A stretch of 64,000 nt of DNA from Mycobacterium branderi (lineage in GTDB: Bacteria; Actinomycetota; Actinomycetes; Mycobacteriales; Mycobacteriaceae): assembly GCF_010728725.1 (NCBI RefSeq), contig NZ_AP022606.1:2232001-2296000 (forward strand), read 5' to 3'. This document shows positions 9,713 through 19,487 of this stretch, piece by piece. The notes beneath the pieces are model-generated. The model did not search any database and was not told the origin of the DNA. It saw nothing but the letters and a program-made list of their open reading frames with translations. How positions within the stretch are numbered: the first letter of the stretch is position 1; each line of letters starts with the position of its first letter. The position numbers and the translations under genes were made by a program.

Positions 9713-10522
9713 GTGACGACCGCGACGCAGACGCCGGCGCGGCTCACCGACTACGTCCGTGACCAGATCACGCCCCCGCTGGCAACGGTCGGCGGTTTCG
9801 CCCGGATGTGTGTGCTGACCGGTAAAGCGCTGTTCCGGGTGCCTTTCCATTGGCGCGAAACCATCTACCAGTGCTGGTTCATCATGCGGGTCGCGCTGTT
9901 GCCGACCATCGCGGTGTCGATCCCGCTGACAGTGCTGATCGTCTTCACGCTCAACACCCTGCTGTCGGCGTTCGGCGCCGCGGACCTGTCCGGCGCCGGG
10001 GCCGCGCTGGGCGCGGTCACCCAACTGGGACCGCTGACCACCGTGCTGGTGGTGGCCGGCGCCGGGTCGACGGCCATTTGCGCCGACCTGGGCGCCCGCA
10101 CCATCCGCGAGGAGATCGACGCGATGGAGGTGCTCGGCATCGACCCGATCCACCGGCTGGTGGTGCCGCGGGTGGTCGCCGCGACGTTCGTCGCGACGCT
10201 GCTCAACGGCACGGTGATCACCATCGGACTGATCGGCGGCTTCTTTTTCGGCGTCAAGCTCCAAAACGTGTCGGGCGGCGCCTATCTCGCGACCCTGACG
10301 CTGGTCACCGGTCTGCCCGAAGTGGTCATCGCAATGGTCAAGTCGGCGATATTCGGGGTGATCGCCGGTTTGGTGGGCTGCTACCGCGGCCTGACCACCA
10401 AGGGCGGTCCCAAGGGCGTCGGCATCGCGGTCAACGAGACGCTGGTGTTGTGCGTGCTCGCGCTGTTCGCGGTCAACGTGGTGCTGACCACCATCGGTGT
10501 GCGGTTCGGGACGGGGCGCTGA
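9713..10522 (+). CDS. yrbEA: YrbE-A, Mce-associated MlaE-type permease subunit
   Basis: A 269-residue integral membrane protein of the MlaE/YrbE family with about five or six hydrophobic segments. The conserved block A-G-A-G-S-T-A-I-C-A-D-L-G-A-R and R-E-E-I-D-A-M-E-V-L-G-I-D-P (about 120-145) is the EQ-loop-like region contacting the Mce ATPase (MceG), encoded elsewhere. It is the first gene of a complete eight-gene Mce operon that imports lipids across the mycobacterial envelope. The GTG start at 9713 follows a modest GAGG site. Confidence 0.9.
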   Translation: MTTATQTPARLTDYVRDQITPPLATVGGFARMCVLTGKALFRVPFHWRETIYQCWFIMRVALLPTIAVSIPLTVLIVFTLNTLLSAFGAADLSGAGAALGAVTQLGPLTTVLVVAGAGSTAICADLGARTIREEIDAMEVLGIDPIHRLVVPRVVAATFVATLLNGTVITIGLIGGFFFGVKLQNVSGGAYLATLTLVTGLPEVVIAMVKSAIFGVIAGLVGCYRGLTTKGGPKGVGIAVNETLVLCVLALFAVNVVLTTIGVRFGTGR

Positions 10523-10523
10523 G

Positions 10524-11393
10524 ATGTCCACGGCCACCGTCATTCGCGCCCGCTACCCGCGCACGGTCGCCAATGTCGAGCACTATGTCGGAGGCACGAC
10601 CCGGGCAATTCGTGAGGCCGGCAAAATGGCCCGGTTCGCGCTTGCCGGCAGTTGGTCGATCGGGTGGGCGCTGCGCCGCTACCGCCGGGAGACGCTGCGG
10701 CTGATCGCCCAGATCGGCATGGGCACCGGCGCGATGGCCGTCATCGGCGGCACCGCGTCGATCATCGGTTTCACCACACTGTCCGGCGGCTCGTTGATCG
10801 CCATCCAGGGTTTCGCGTCGCTGGGCAACATCGGCGTCGAGGCGTTCACCGGATTCTTCGCCGCACTGGCCAACGTCCGCGTTGTCACCGCCGTCGTCAC
10901 CGGCGTCGCGCTGGCCGCGACCGTAGGTGCCGGCGCCACAGCCGAATTGGGCGCCAGGCGGATCAGCGAAGAGATCGACGCGCTGGAAGTGATGGGCATC
11001 AAGTCGATCGCATTTCTGGTGTCGACGCGTCTGATGGCCGGGCTGGTGGTGGTCGTCCCGTTGTATGCGATGGCGCTCGTGATGTCGTTCCTGTCCGGGC
11101 AGACTGTCACGACGCTGTTCTACGGACAGTCGGTGGGAACCTACGAGCACTACTTCCGGACGTTCCTGCGCACCGAAGACGTGTTCTGGTCGGGGGCCGA
11201 GGTCATCGTCATGGCGGTGATCGTGATGATCACCCACTGCTACTACGGGTACACCGCCAGCGGCGGTCCGGTCGGGGTGGGCGAGGCGGTCGGCCGATCG
11301 ATGCGTTTCTCGCTGGTGTCGACCGTGATCGTTGTCCTGCTGACCTCGCTTGCGCTCTACGGCGTCGACCCGAACTTCAACCTCACGGTGTAG
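10524..11393 (+). CDS. yrbEB: YrbE-B, Mce-associated permease subunit
   Basis: A 289-residue second permease subunit, paralogous to the preceding gene. It keeps G-A-G-A-T-A-E-L-G-A-R-R-I and S-E-E-I-D-A-L-E-V-M-G-I near residue 155, with several membrane segments and a charged N-terminal tail. The ATG at 10524 lies 1 bp after the yrbEA stop, so the two subunits are co-translated and should form a heterodimeric channel. The MCE proteins encoded downstream would form the periplasm-spanning conduit. Confidence 0.9.
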   Translation: MSTATVIRARYPRTVANVEHYVGGTTRAIREAGKMARFALAGSWSIGWALRRYRRETLRLIAQIGMGTGAMAVIGGTASIIGFTTLSGGSLIAIQGFASLGNIGVEAFTGFFAALANVRVVTAVVTGVALAATVGAGATAELGARRISEEIDALEVMGIKSIAFLVSTRLMAGLVVVVPLYAMALVMSFLSGQTVTTLFYGQSVGTYEHYFRTFLRTEDVFWSGAEVIVMAVIVMITHCYYGYTASGGPVGVGEAVGRSMRFSLVSTVIVVLLTSLALYGVDPNFNLTV

Positions 11394-11398
11394 CCGCC

Positions 11399-12616
11399 AT
11401 GACGATTCCGATCAAGGAACGCAAGACGCGAAGCTGGCCGGACCTGGTGGCGGGCCTCGGGTTGTTGCTGGCATGCGCGCTGGTACTTTCGTTGACCTAC
11501 TGGCAGTTTCGCGGCAATTTCACACCGAAGACGCGGCTGACGATGCTGGCCGGCCGGGCAGGACTGGTGATGGACCGCGGCTCCAAGGTCACCTTCAACG
11601 GCGTCAGCATCGGCAGGGTGGCCGAGATCTCCGAGGTTCAGCACGACGGCGAACCTGCCGCCAAGTTCACCCTCGACGTGGATCCGCAATACGTGCAACT
11701 GATTCCGTCCAACGTCAAGGCCAAGATCCAGGCGACGACCGTGTTCGGCAACAAATACGTGTCGTTCACCTCCCCGCAAAACCCGTCGCCGCAACGGATC
11801 ACGCCGCAGCACGTGATCAACGCGATATCGGTGACCACCGAATTCAACACCTTGTTCGAGACGCTCACCCAGATCGCGGAGAAGGTCGATCCGGTCAAGG
11901 TGAACCTGACACTGAGTGCCGCCGCGCAGGCACTGAGCGGGCTGGGCGAGCGGTTCGGTCAGTCGATCGTCAACGGCAACGCGATCCTCGACGACGTCAA
12001 CCCGCAGATGCCGACCATCCGCCACGACATCGCTCAGCTCGCGGCGCTCGGCGACATCTACGCCGACAACGCACCGAATCTCTTTGACGCGCTGAACAAT
12101 GCGATCACCACCGCACGCACGCTCAACCGCCAGCAGGCCGACGTGGATTCGGCCCTGCTGGCGGCGACCGGATTCGCCAACACCGCGGCGGACACCTTCG
12201 AGAAGGCCCGGCCGTATCTGCAGCGCCTGCTCGCAGATCTAGTGCCCACTGCCCGCCTGCTCGACACCTACAGCCCCGAGATCCTCTGCACATTCCGCAA
12301 CTTCGCCAAACTGGTCCCCAAAATCGGCGAGCTGGAAAGCGGCAACAGTTACTCTGCACGGCTTGGTGTTTCGCTCAACGGCGCGGAGAACCCGTATGTC
12401 TACCCGGACAACCTGCCGCGGGTGAACGCCCGGGGCGGACCCGGCGGCTCGGCGGGCTGCTGGCAGCCGATCACCCGTGATTTGTGGCCGGCGCCTTATC
12501 TGGTGATGGACACCGGCAACAGCATCGCGCCGTACAACCACTTCGAGATCAGCCAGCCCCTCGCCACCGAATACGTGTGGGGCCGCCAGTACGGGGAGAA
12601 CACGATCAACCCATGA
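11399..12616 (+). CDS. mceA: MceA family protein
   Basis: A 405-residue protein with a single N-terminal membrane anchor (about 14-35) and an MCE domain at about 45-125 (M-L-A-G-R-A-G-L-V-M-D-R-G-S-K-V, then G-x-x-I-G-R-V). A long helical region follows, and the C-terminal part is Cys-containing (C-W-Q-P-I). This is the usual first Mce subunit. The ATG at 11399 is 5 bp after yrbEB. Which numbered Mce operon this corresponds to cannot be decided from sequence alone. Confidence 0.88.
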   Translation: MTIPIKERKTRSWPDLVAGLGLLLACALVLSLTYWQFRGNFTPKTRLTMLAGRAGLVMDRGSKVTFNGVSIGRVAEISEVQHDGEPAAKFTLDVDPQYVQLIPSNVKAKIQATTVFGNKYVSFTSPQNPSPQRITPQHVINAISVTTEFNTLFETLTQIAEKVDPVKVNLTLSAAAQALSGLGERFGQSIVNGNAILDDVNPQMPTIRHDIAQLAALGDIYADNAPNLFDALNNAITTARTLNRQQADVDSALLAATGFANTAADTFEKARPYLQRLLADLVPTARLLDTYSPEILCTFRNFAKLVPKIGELESGNSYSARLGVSLNGAENPYVYPDNLPRVNARGGPGGSAGCWQPITRDLWPAPYLVMDTGNSIAPYNHFEISQPLATEYVWGRQYGENTINP

Positions 12617-13653
12617 AAATCCGCGGAACCATTATTCGACTCGCCGCCATCGCGTCGGTGCAACTGGTGTTCACCGCCGTCATCATCGTTGTTTTCGGCC
12701 AGGTGCGATTCGACAAGACCAACAGCTATTCCGCAGAGTTCTCCAATGCCAGCGGGTTGCGCGCCGGCCAGTTCGTCCGCGCCTCGGGCGTCGAGGTGGG
12801 CAAGGTCAAAAGTGTCGACCTAGTCGACGGGGACAAGCGAATACGGGTCGAGTTCACCGTCGACCGCTCGATCCAGCTGTACCAGTCGACAACCGCGGCG
12901 ATCCGCTATCAGGACCTGATCGGCAACCGCTATCTGGAACTCGACCGTGGCACGGGCGAAAACGCCGAACGGGTGCTTCCCCCAGGGGGATTCATCCCGC
13001 TGGCCCGCACCCAGCCGGCTCTGGACCTGGACGCGCTGATCGGGGGTTTCAAGCCATTGTTCCGCGCGCTCAATCCCGAGAAGGTCAACAGCCTCGCCTC
13101 GGCCATCATCACCGTGTTCCAGGGCGAGGGCGGCACCATCAACGACATTCTCGACCAAACCGCGCAGTTGACCGAACATCTGGCACAACGTGACGACGCG
13201 ATCGGCGAGGTGATCAAGAACCTCAACACCGTGTTGGACACTACGGTCAAGCACCGCAAGGAATTCGACGCAGCCGTCGACGACGTCGAGAAACTAGTCA
13301 CCGGGTTGAAAAACCGTGCCGATCCGCTGGCGGCCGGCACCGCGCATATCAGCAACGCCGCCGGTACGGTGGCCGACCTGCTGGCTGACAACCGAAACCT
13401 GCTGCACGACACCGTGAGTCGCTTGGAGGTCGTCGCGCAGCCGCTGGTGGACGGGCGTGACCGACTCGACAACATGCTGACCAAGCTGCCGGATGCGTTC
13501 AACCGCATCGGGCGCGCCAGCGGCATCTACGGCGACTTCTTCAACTTCTACCTGTGCGACGCGTCGCTCACCGTCAACGGGCTGCAACCCGGCGGACCGG
13601 TCCGCACGGTCAGGCTCTGGCAGCAGCCGACGGGCAGGTGCACCCGGCAATGA
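12613..13653 (+). CDS. mceB: MceB family protein
   Basis: A 346-residue Mce subunit with an N-terminal membrane segment (about 8-28), an MCE domain (about 36-115, with A-S-G-L-R-A-G-Q-F-V-R and I-R-Y-Q-D-L-I-G-N-R-Y-L-E-L) and a helical, Asp/Asn-rich central region. It ends with a short Cys-bearing tail (F-Y-L-C-D, C-T-R-Q). The start overlaps the mceA stop by 4 bp (ATGA). Confidence 0.88.
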   Translation: MKIRGTIIRLAAIASVQLVFTAVIIVVFGQVRFDKTNSYSAEFSNASGLRAGQFVRASGVEVGKVKSVDLVDGDKRIRVEFTVDRSIQLYQSTTAAIRYQDLIGNRYLELDRGTGENAERVLPPGGFIPLARTQPALDLDALIGGFKPLFRALNPEKVNSLASAIITVFQGEGGTINDILDQTAQLTEHLAQRDDAIGEVIKNLNTVLDTTVKHRKEFDAAVDDVEKLVTGLKNRADPLAAGTAHISNAAGTVADLLADNRNLLHDTVSRLEVVAQPLVDGRDRLDNMLTKLPDAFNRIGRASGIYGDFFNFYLCDASLTVNGLQPGGPVRTVRLWQQPTGRCTRQ

Positions 13654-15197
13654 GAACGCTCGAACCCGCCAACCGGGTCCGCATCGGCGCCTTGGCCATC
13701 GTCGTGGCGCTGCTCGTCGTCGGGGTAGGCCAAAGCTTCAGCAGTGTGCCGATGCTGTTCGCCACCCCGAGCTACTACGGGCAGTTCACCGACACCGGTG
13801 GACTGAGCAAGAACGACAAGGTGCGCATCGCCGGCAAGGACGTCGGCATTGTGCAGAGCCTCAAAATCGACGGCGACCACATTCTGATCAAGTTCACTAC
13901 GGGCACCCACACGGTGGGCACCGAGAGCCGGCTGGCGATCAAGACCGAGACAATCCTGGGCAAGAAGGTGCTCGAGATCGAGCCGCGCGGTCACGAAAAG
14001 CTGCGCCCGGGCGGCGTTTTGCCGCTCGGCCAGAGCACCACCCCGTATCAGATTTACGACGCGTTCTTCGACGTCACCAAGGCCGCCGCCGGCTGGGACA
14101 TCGAAACCGTCAAGCGGTCGCTGAATGTGTTGTCGCACACCATCGATCGGACTTATCCGCATCTGAGCGCAGCCCTGGACGGGGTGGCCAAGTTCTCCGA
14201 GACCGTGGGCAAGCGCGACGAGGAGATCAGGCATCTGCTCGAGCGGGCCAGAAAGGTGGCCGATGTCCTGGGCGACCGCAGTAAGCAGATCAACGCGCTG
14301 CTGGTGAACGCCCAAGCCTTGCTGGCGGCGTTCAACCAACGCGGGCGGGCCGTCGAGGCGCTGCTGAGAAACGTGGCGTCCTTCTCAAACCAGGTACGGG
14401 GGCTGATACGCGACAACCCCAACCTGCATCATCTGCTCGAGCAATTGCGCACCGTCACCGACATATTGGCCAAGCACAAGAACGACCTGGCGTCCGTGCT
14501 GACCACGCTGCGCAACTACACCGCGGCGCTGAGCGAGGCGGTCGGCTCCGGCCCGTACTTCAAGGTGATGGTCGCCAACATCCTGCCGTACTGGATTCTG
14601 CAGCCGTGGGTGGATGCGGCGTTCAAGAAGCGCGGTATCGATCCGGAGGACTTCTGGCGCAGCGCGGGATTGCCGGCGTTCCGGTTCCCCGACCCGAACG
14701 GCACCCGGTTCCCCAACGGGGCGCCGCCGCCGGCGCCGCCGGTGCTGGAGGGCACGCCGGATCATCCGGGGCCCGCTGTGGCGCCGGGCTCGCCGTGCTC
14801 GTACGCGCCGCCGCCGGAATTGTTGCCGCGACCCGGTAATCCGATGCCGTGTGCAGGCGTCGATCAAAGCGAGGGGCCGTTCGGAGTCAACGGCCCGTAT
14901 CCCGGCGCGCCCGACGTACGACCCGCGCCGGCCAATCCGCACGGCTTGCCGCCGACACCGGGGATCCCGATCGCCGGCCGGCCGGGCGAAGCACCGCCGG
15001 ACGTTCCGGGCACGCCGGTGCCGATCGCGCCGGGTCCGCCCGGGGGCCGCAGCGAGCCGTTGGGACCGGCCGGCCCGCCCGCGCCGCCGTCGACGTTCGC
15101 GCCCGGGCTGCCGCCGGGACCGCCGGCGCCGCCCGGTCCCGGTCCGCAGCTGCCAGCGCCGTTCATCACGCCTGATGGGACCGGAGGCCAGTATTGA
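13650..15197 (+). CDS. mceC: MceC family protein with long Pro/Gly-rich tail
   Basis: A 515-residue subunit with a membrane anchor at about 10-32 and an MCE domain at about 40-115 (T-G-G-L-S-K-N-D-K-V-R-I-A-G). A helical region of repeated heptads follows (roughly 130-310). The final ~165 residues are almost entirely Pro, Gly and Ala. The ATG overlaps the mceB stop. The low-complexity tail is expected to be extended in the periplasm or cell wall, a common feature of some Mce C and D subunits. Confidence 0.88.
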   Translation: MRTLEPANRVRIGALAIVVALLVVGVGQSFSSVPMLFATPSYYGQFTDTGGLSKNDKVRIAGKDVGIVQSLKIDGDHILIKFTTGTHTVGTESRLAIKTETILGKKVLEIEPRGHEKLRPGGVLPLGQSTTPYQIYDAFFDVTKAAAGWDIETVKRSLNVLSHTIDRTYPHLSAALDGVAKFSETVGKRDEEIRHLLERARKVADVLGDRSKQINALLVNAQALLAAFNQRGRAVEALLRNVASFSNQVRGLIRDNPNLHHLLEQLRTVTDILAKHKNDLASVLTTLRNYTAALSEAVGSGPYFKVMVANILPYWILQPWVDAAFKKRGIDPEDFWRSAGLPAFRFPDPNGTRFPNGAPPPAPPVLEGTPDHPGPAVAPGSPCSYAPPPELLPRPGNPMPCAGVDQSEGPFGVNGPYPGAPDVRPAPANPHGLPPTPGIPIAGRPGEAPPDVPGTPVPIAPGPPGGRSEPLGPAGPPAPPSTFAPGLPPGPPAPPGPGPQLPAPFITPDGTGGQY

Positions 15198-16762
15198 GCA
15201 CCATCTTCGATATCCACAACGTCCGGCTGCCGTCGCTGTCGCGGGCATCGGTCGTGATCGGGTCGGCCGTGCTGCTGCTGAGTCTGGTCGCCGCGTTCGT
15301 GGGCTGGCAGGTCTATCACCGACTGACGAATACCACTGTGGTGGCGTATTTTCCGCAGGCCGACGCGCTGTATACGGGTGACAAGGTTCAGATCATGGGC
15401 ATCCGAGTCGGCGCGATCGACAAGATCGAGCCGGCCGGCGACAAGATGAAAGTGACCTTTCACTACCAGAGCCGCTACAAGGTGCCCGCCAACGCGCAGG
15501 CGGTCATTTTGAACCCGACGCTGGTCGCGTCGCGGGCCATCCAGCTGGAGCCGCCGTACAAGGGCGGGCCGGTGCTGGCCGACCGCGCGGTCATCCCCAT
15601 CGAACGCACCCAGGTGCCGGTGGAATGGGACGACCTGCGCAACCAATTCACCAACATCATCGACAAACTTGGCCCCACACCCGAACAGCCCAAGGGCCCG
15701 TTCGGCGACATCGTGGAATCGTTCGCCGACGGGCTGGCCGGCAAGGGCAAGCAGATCAACGCCACGCTGGACAACCTGTCGCAGGCCTTGACCACCCTCG
15801 ACGAGGGGCGCGGCGACTTCTTCGCCGTGCTGCGCAGCCTGGCGCTGTTCGTCAACGCCCTGCACCAAGACGATCAGCAGTTCGTCGCACTGAACAAGGA
15901 CCTGGCTCAGTTCACGAATGCGCTGACTTCCTCAGATCAGGCCGCCGCCAACGCGATTCAGCAGACCGACGACTTGCTGGACACCGCACGCACGTTCTTT
16001 TCCGAGAACCGTGACGTGCTGGCCCATGACGTCAACAACCTCTCCGAAGCGACTACCGCGATTGTGCAGGACACGCCGAGGGATGGTTTGGAGACTGCGC
16101 TGCACATCCTGCCCACGATGGCCGCCAACGTGCTCGGGATCTACGAGCCGGCGCACGGCAGCCTGACCGGGGTGCCGGCGCTGGTCAACTTCGCGAATCC
16201 AATGCAGTTCATCTGCAGCGCAATTCAGGCCGGCAGCCGGCTGGGGTATCAAGAGTCCGCCGAGCTGTGTGCGCAGTATCTGGCGCCGATTCTGGATGCG
16301 ATCAAGTTCAACTATGCGCCGTTCGGGATGAACCTGTTCAGCTCCGCCGACACCTTGCCCAAGAACGTCGCGTACTCCGAGCCGCGGCTGCAACCGCCGC
16401 CCGGCTACAAGGACACCACCGTGCCCGGGATCTTTTCGCGGGATACCCCGTGGTCGCACCGAAACTCCGAGCCCGGCTGGATCGTCGCGCCGGGCATGCA
16501 GGGAGTTCAGGTCGGGCCGGCCACGGCGGCGATGTTGACGCCGGAGTCGTTGGAGGAGTTGATGGGTGGTCCGGACATCACCCCGCCACCGCCGGGGCAG
16601 AACATGCCCGGTCCGCCGAACGCCTACGACCAGAACAACCCGCTGCCGCCGCCGTGGTACCCGCAGCCGCTGCCGTCGCCGACCGCGGCCCCGCCACCGC
16701 CGCCGGCTCAAGCGCCGCTCGGTGCCGCCGAGGCGCCCGGACCGGCAGGACCGGGATCATGA
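15194..16762 (+). CDS. mceD: MceD family protein with Pro-rich tail
   Basis: A 522-residue subunit starting at a TTG that overlaps the mceC stop (TTGA). It has a membrane segment at about 18-40, an MCE domain (Y-T-G-D-K-V-Q-I-M-G-I-R-V-G near 65), a long helical part, and a C-terminal Pro-rich stretch after about residue 455. The TTG start is weak by itself but is fixed by the 4-bp overlap and by the N-terminal sequence being in register with family members. Confidence 0.87.
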   Translation: MSTIFDIHNVRLPSLSRASVVIGSAVLLLSLVAAFVGWQVYHRLTNTTVVAYFPQADALYTGDKVQIMGIRVGAIDKIEPAGDKMKVTFHYQSRYKVPANAQAVILNPTLVASRAIQLEPPYKGGPVLADRAVIPIERTQVPVEWDDLRNQFTNIIDKLGPTPEQPKGPFGDIVESFADGLAGKGKQINATLDNLSQALTTLDEGRGDFFAVLRSLALFVNALHQDDQQFVALNKDLAQFTNALTSSDQAAANAIQQTDDLLDTARTFFSENRDVLAHDVNNLSEATTAIVQDTPRDGLETALHILPTMAANVLGIYEPAHGSLTGVPALVNFANPMQFICSAIQAGSRLGYQESAELCAQYLAPILDAIKFNYAPFGMNLFSSADTLPKNVAYSEPRLQPPPGYKDTTVPGIFSRDTPWSHRNSEPGWIVAPGMQGVQVGPATAAMLTPESLEELMGGPDITPPPPGQNMPGPPNAYDQNNPLPPPWYPQPLPSPTAAPPPPPAQAPLGAAEAPGPAGPGS

Positions 16763-17883
16763 GGCGGGTCACGCGACGCGTTTTGGCTTTGTTGGTGAGC
16801 GCGGTCGTGTTGACGTCGTGCGGGAACTGGCGCGGCATCTCCAACGTGCCGCTGCCCGGCGGGCCCGGCAGCGGACCAGGCTCCTACACCGTCTACGTGC
16901 AGATCCCGAACACGTTGGCGCTCAACGGAAACAGCCGGGTCCTGGTGGCAGATGTCTTCGTCGGGACCGTGCGCGCGATCAACCTGAAGAACTGGGTCGC
17001 CACCCTGACGATAGATTTGGACAAGGGTGTCCGGCTGCCGAAGAACGCCACCGCCAAGATCGGCCAGACCAGCCTGCTGGGTTCTCAGCACGTCGAGCTA
17101 GCCGCGCCGCCGAACCCGTCGCCGCAGTTGCTGAAGGACGGCGACACCATTCCGCTGAAGAACTCCTCGGCCTATCCGTCGATCGAGCAGACCCTGGCGA
17201 GTCTGGCGATGGTGCTGCGCGGCGGCGGGATTCCGAACATCGAGGTGATCCAGAACGAGGTCTACAACATGCTGCACGGGCGGGCGCAGCAGTTCCGGGA
17301 GTTCTTGCATAAGCTGGACACCTTCGTCGCCAAGCTCAACCAGCAGCGCGGCGACGTCACCCACGCGATCGATTCGACCAACCGGCTACTCGGCTATGTG
17401 GCCGGGCGCTCCGATGTCATCGATCGGGCGCTCACCGAGTTCCCGCCGCTGGCAAAGCATTTCGAAGACCAGCGTGACCTGTTCATCAATGCCGTCGACG
17501 CGGTGGGGCGGCTCAGCGACGTCGCCGACCAGACGCTGTCCGCGTCACGCGGTGACCTGCACCAGGATCTGCAGTTGCTGCAGCGGCCGCTGAAGCAACT
17601 CGGCCTTGCCTCACCCTATTTGGTGGACGCACTGGGGCTATTGCTCTCCCCGCCGTTCACCATCGACAGCGTGCCAAAGATCGTGCGTGGCGACTACATC
17701 AACGTTTCCGGGTCATTCGACCTCACGCTGAGCACCATCGACAACGCTGTTTTCAGCGGAACCGGGATCTCGGGGATGCTGCGCGCACTCGAGCAGTCGT
17801 GGGGGCGCGATCCCGCCACCATGGTTCCCGACATCAGGTTCTCGCCCAACCCTGCCGACGCTCCGGTGGAACGGGGTGAGTAA
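16759..17883 (+). CDS. mceE: MceE family lipoprotein
   Basis: A 374-residue Mce lipoprotein. The signal peptide is Arg-rich at the start, and lipobox L-T-S-C places the lipidated Cys at residue 21. The MCE domain follows at about 45-125. MceE subunits are usually the lipoprotein of the complex (LprK-type), which fits. The ATG overlaps the mceD stop (ATGA). Confidence 0.88.
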   Translation: MRRVTRRVLALLVSAVVLTSCGNWRGISNVPLPGGPGSGPGSYTVYVQIPNTLALNGNSRVLVADVFVGTVRAINLKNWVATLTIDLDKGVRLPKNATAKIGQTSLLGSQHVELAAPPNPSPQLLKDGDTIPLKNSSAYPSIEQTLASLAMVLRGGGIPNIEVIQNEVYNMLHGRAQQFREFLHKLDTFVAKLNQQRGDVTHAIDSTNRLLGYVAGRSDVIDRALTEFPPLAKHFEDQRDLFINAVDAVGRLSDVADQTLSASRGDLHQDLQLLQRPLKQLGLASPYLVDALGLLLSPPFTIDSVPKIVRGDYINVSGSFDLTLSTIDNAVFSGTGISGMLRALEQSWGRDPATMVPDIRFSPNPADAPVERGE

Positions 17884-17886
17884 CCG

Positions 17887-19440
17887 ATGTTGACCCGCTT
17901 CATCCGGTACCAGTTGATCGTGTTCGCCATTCTGACGGTGGCCGCACTCGTTGCCCTGGGCTGGTATTACCTGCGCATCCCAAGCATGATCGGCATCGGC
18001 CAATACACGCTGACCGCAGATCTGCCCGCCTCGGGCGGCTTGTATCGCACCTCCAATGTGACCTATCGCGGAATCCAGATCGGCAAGGTCACCAAAGTCC
18101 AGCCAACCGTCAACGGCGCGCGGGCCACACTGTCGATCGACAAGCGCTACCGAATTCCCATCGACGCCACCGCCAATGTGCACTCGGTGTCTGCGGTCGG
18201 CGAGCAATACCTCGACCTGGTCTCCACCGGCAACCCGGGAAAGTTCTTCTCGCCCGGCCAAACCATCACCAAGGGCACGGTGCCCAGCGAGATCGGGCCC
18301 GCGCTGGATGCCGCCAACCGCGGCCTGTCGGTGTTGCCCAAGAACAAGATTGCGTCGCTGCTCGACGAGACCGCGCAAGCGGTCGGCGGCATGGGGCCGG
18401 CGCTGCAACGCTTGGTCGACTCGACCCAGACGGTCGTCGGCGACTTCAAGAACAACCTCTCCGACGTCAACGACATCATCGCGAACTCCGCCCCGATCAT
18501 CGACAGCCAAGTCACCTCAGGCGATTCGATCGAACGCTGGTCCCACAACCTGAACGTGCTGACCGCGCAAGTCGCCCAGAATGACACCAGCCTGCAACGC
18601 ATCCTGTCGAAGGCCCCGCCCACCGCCGATCAGGTGGCCGAGGTGTTCAGCGACGTCCGTGAGGCGCTGCCGCAGACGGTGGCCAACCTCGAAATCGTCG
18701 CCGACATGCTCAAGCGCTACAACAAAGGCCTCGAGCAGTTACTGGTGTTCCTGCCGGAGATCGGGTCCGTCGCGCAGTCCGCGATCGCGTCGGCCCCGGG
18801 GTCGGTGCTGATGGACTTCAACCTCTCGCTCAACAATCCGCCGCCGTGCCTGACCGGATTCCTGCCAGCGTCGGAGTGGCGGTCACCGGCCGACACCAGC
18901 ACGGCGCCGCTGCCGACGGGCACGTATTGCAAGATCCCCCAAGACACTCCGGCCAATGTGGTGCGCGGGGCGCGCAACCTGCCCTGCGTCGACGTGCCGG
19001 GCAAGCGCGCCGCGACGCCGCGAGAGTGCCGCGACCCCAAGCCGTATGTTCCGTTGGGCACCAACCCGTGGTACGGCGACCCCAACCAGATTCGTAACTG
19101 CCCGGCGCCCGGTGCGCGCTGTGACCAGCCGGTCAACCCCGGCGAGGTGATACCAGCGCCGTCGGTCAACAACGGCCTGAACCCGCTGCAAGCCGACAAG
19201 GTGCCGGGCACGCCGCCGCCGGTCAACGATCCACTGTCCCGGCCCGGTTCGGGCACGGTGCAGTGCAATGGCCAGCAGCCCAACCCGTGTGTCTACACGC
19301 CGTCGAGTCCCGCGGCTGTCTATCTACCGTCCAGCGGAGAAGTGGTAGGCCCAGACGGCGTCAAGTACAACCTGGAGAACTCGAGCGACATCGGCGACGA
19401 CGGGTGGAAGCAGATGCTCGCGCCCGCCCCGGCTCGTTGA
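17887..19440 (+). CDS. mceF: MceF family protein
   Basis: A 517-residue final Mce subunit with an N-terminal membrane segment (about 7-29) and an MCE domain (A-S-G-G-L-Y-R-T-S-N-V-T-Y-R-G-I, near 48). The helical region runs to about residue 320, then comes a Cys/Pro-rich extracellular-type C-terminus containing several Cys residues that could pair. It starts 3 bp after mceE. No mce-associated (mam) genes follow, and the operon ends at a hairpin shared with convergent genes. Confidence 0.88.
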   Translation: MLTRFIRYQLIVFAILTVAALVALGWYYLRIPSMIGIGQYTLTADLPASGGLYRTSNVTYRGIQIGKVTKVQPTVNGARATLSIDKRYRIPIDATANVHSVSAVGEQYLDLVSTGNPGKFFSPGQTITKGTVPSEIGPALDAANRGLSVLPKNKIASLLDETAQAVGGMGPALQRLVDSTQTVVGDFKNNLSDVNDIIANSAPIIDSQVTSGDSIERWSHNLNVLTAQVAQNDTSLQRILSKAPPTADQVAEVFSDVREALPQTVANLEIVADMLKRYNKGLEQLLVFLPEIGSVAQSAIASAPGSVLMDFNLSLNNPPPCLTGFLPASEWRSPADTSTAPLPTGTYCKIPQDTPANVVRGARNLPCVDVPGKRAATPRECRDPKPYVPLGTNPWYGDPNQIRNCPAPGARCDQPVNPGEVIPAPSVNNGLNPLQADKVPGTPPPVNDPLSRPGSGTVQCNGQQPNPCVYTPSSPAAVYLPSSGEVVGPDGVKYNLENSSDIGDDGWKQMLAPAPAR

Positions 19441-19444
19441 GTTT

Positions 19445-19487
19445 GCGCTCAGGGCTGTTGATTCGCGAAAATCACGACCCTGAGCGC
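19445..19487. terminator. Candidate bidirectional hairpin between mceF and the convergent hydrolase operon
   Basis: A perfect 10-bp inverted repeat pairs GCGCTCAGGG (19445-19454) with CCCTGAGCGC (19478-19487). Within the 23-nt loop a second 5-bp stem (TGATT 19459-19463 with AATCA 19470-19474) can form. It lies just after the mceF stop and its right arm falls inside the last codons of the minus-strand gene ending at 19472. Position and symmetry suit termination from both sides, although no clear U-tract follows. Confidence 0.6.

Noticed and set aside
9713..19440. Assignment to a numbered mce operon (mce1-mce8)
   Set aside because: Gene order is common to all. The lack of flanking mam genes and the unfamiliar neighbours do not settle it without phylogeny.
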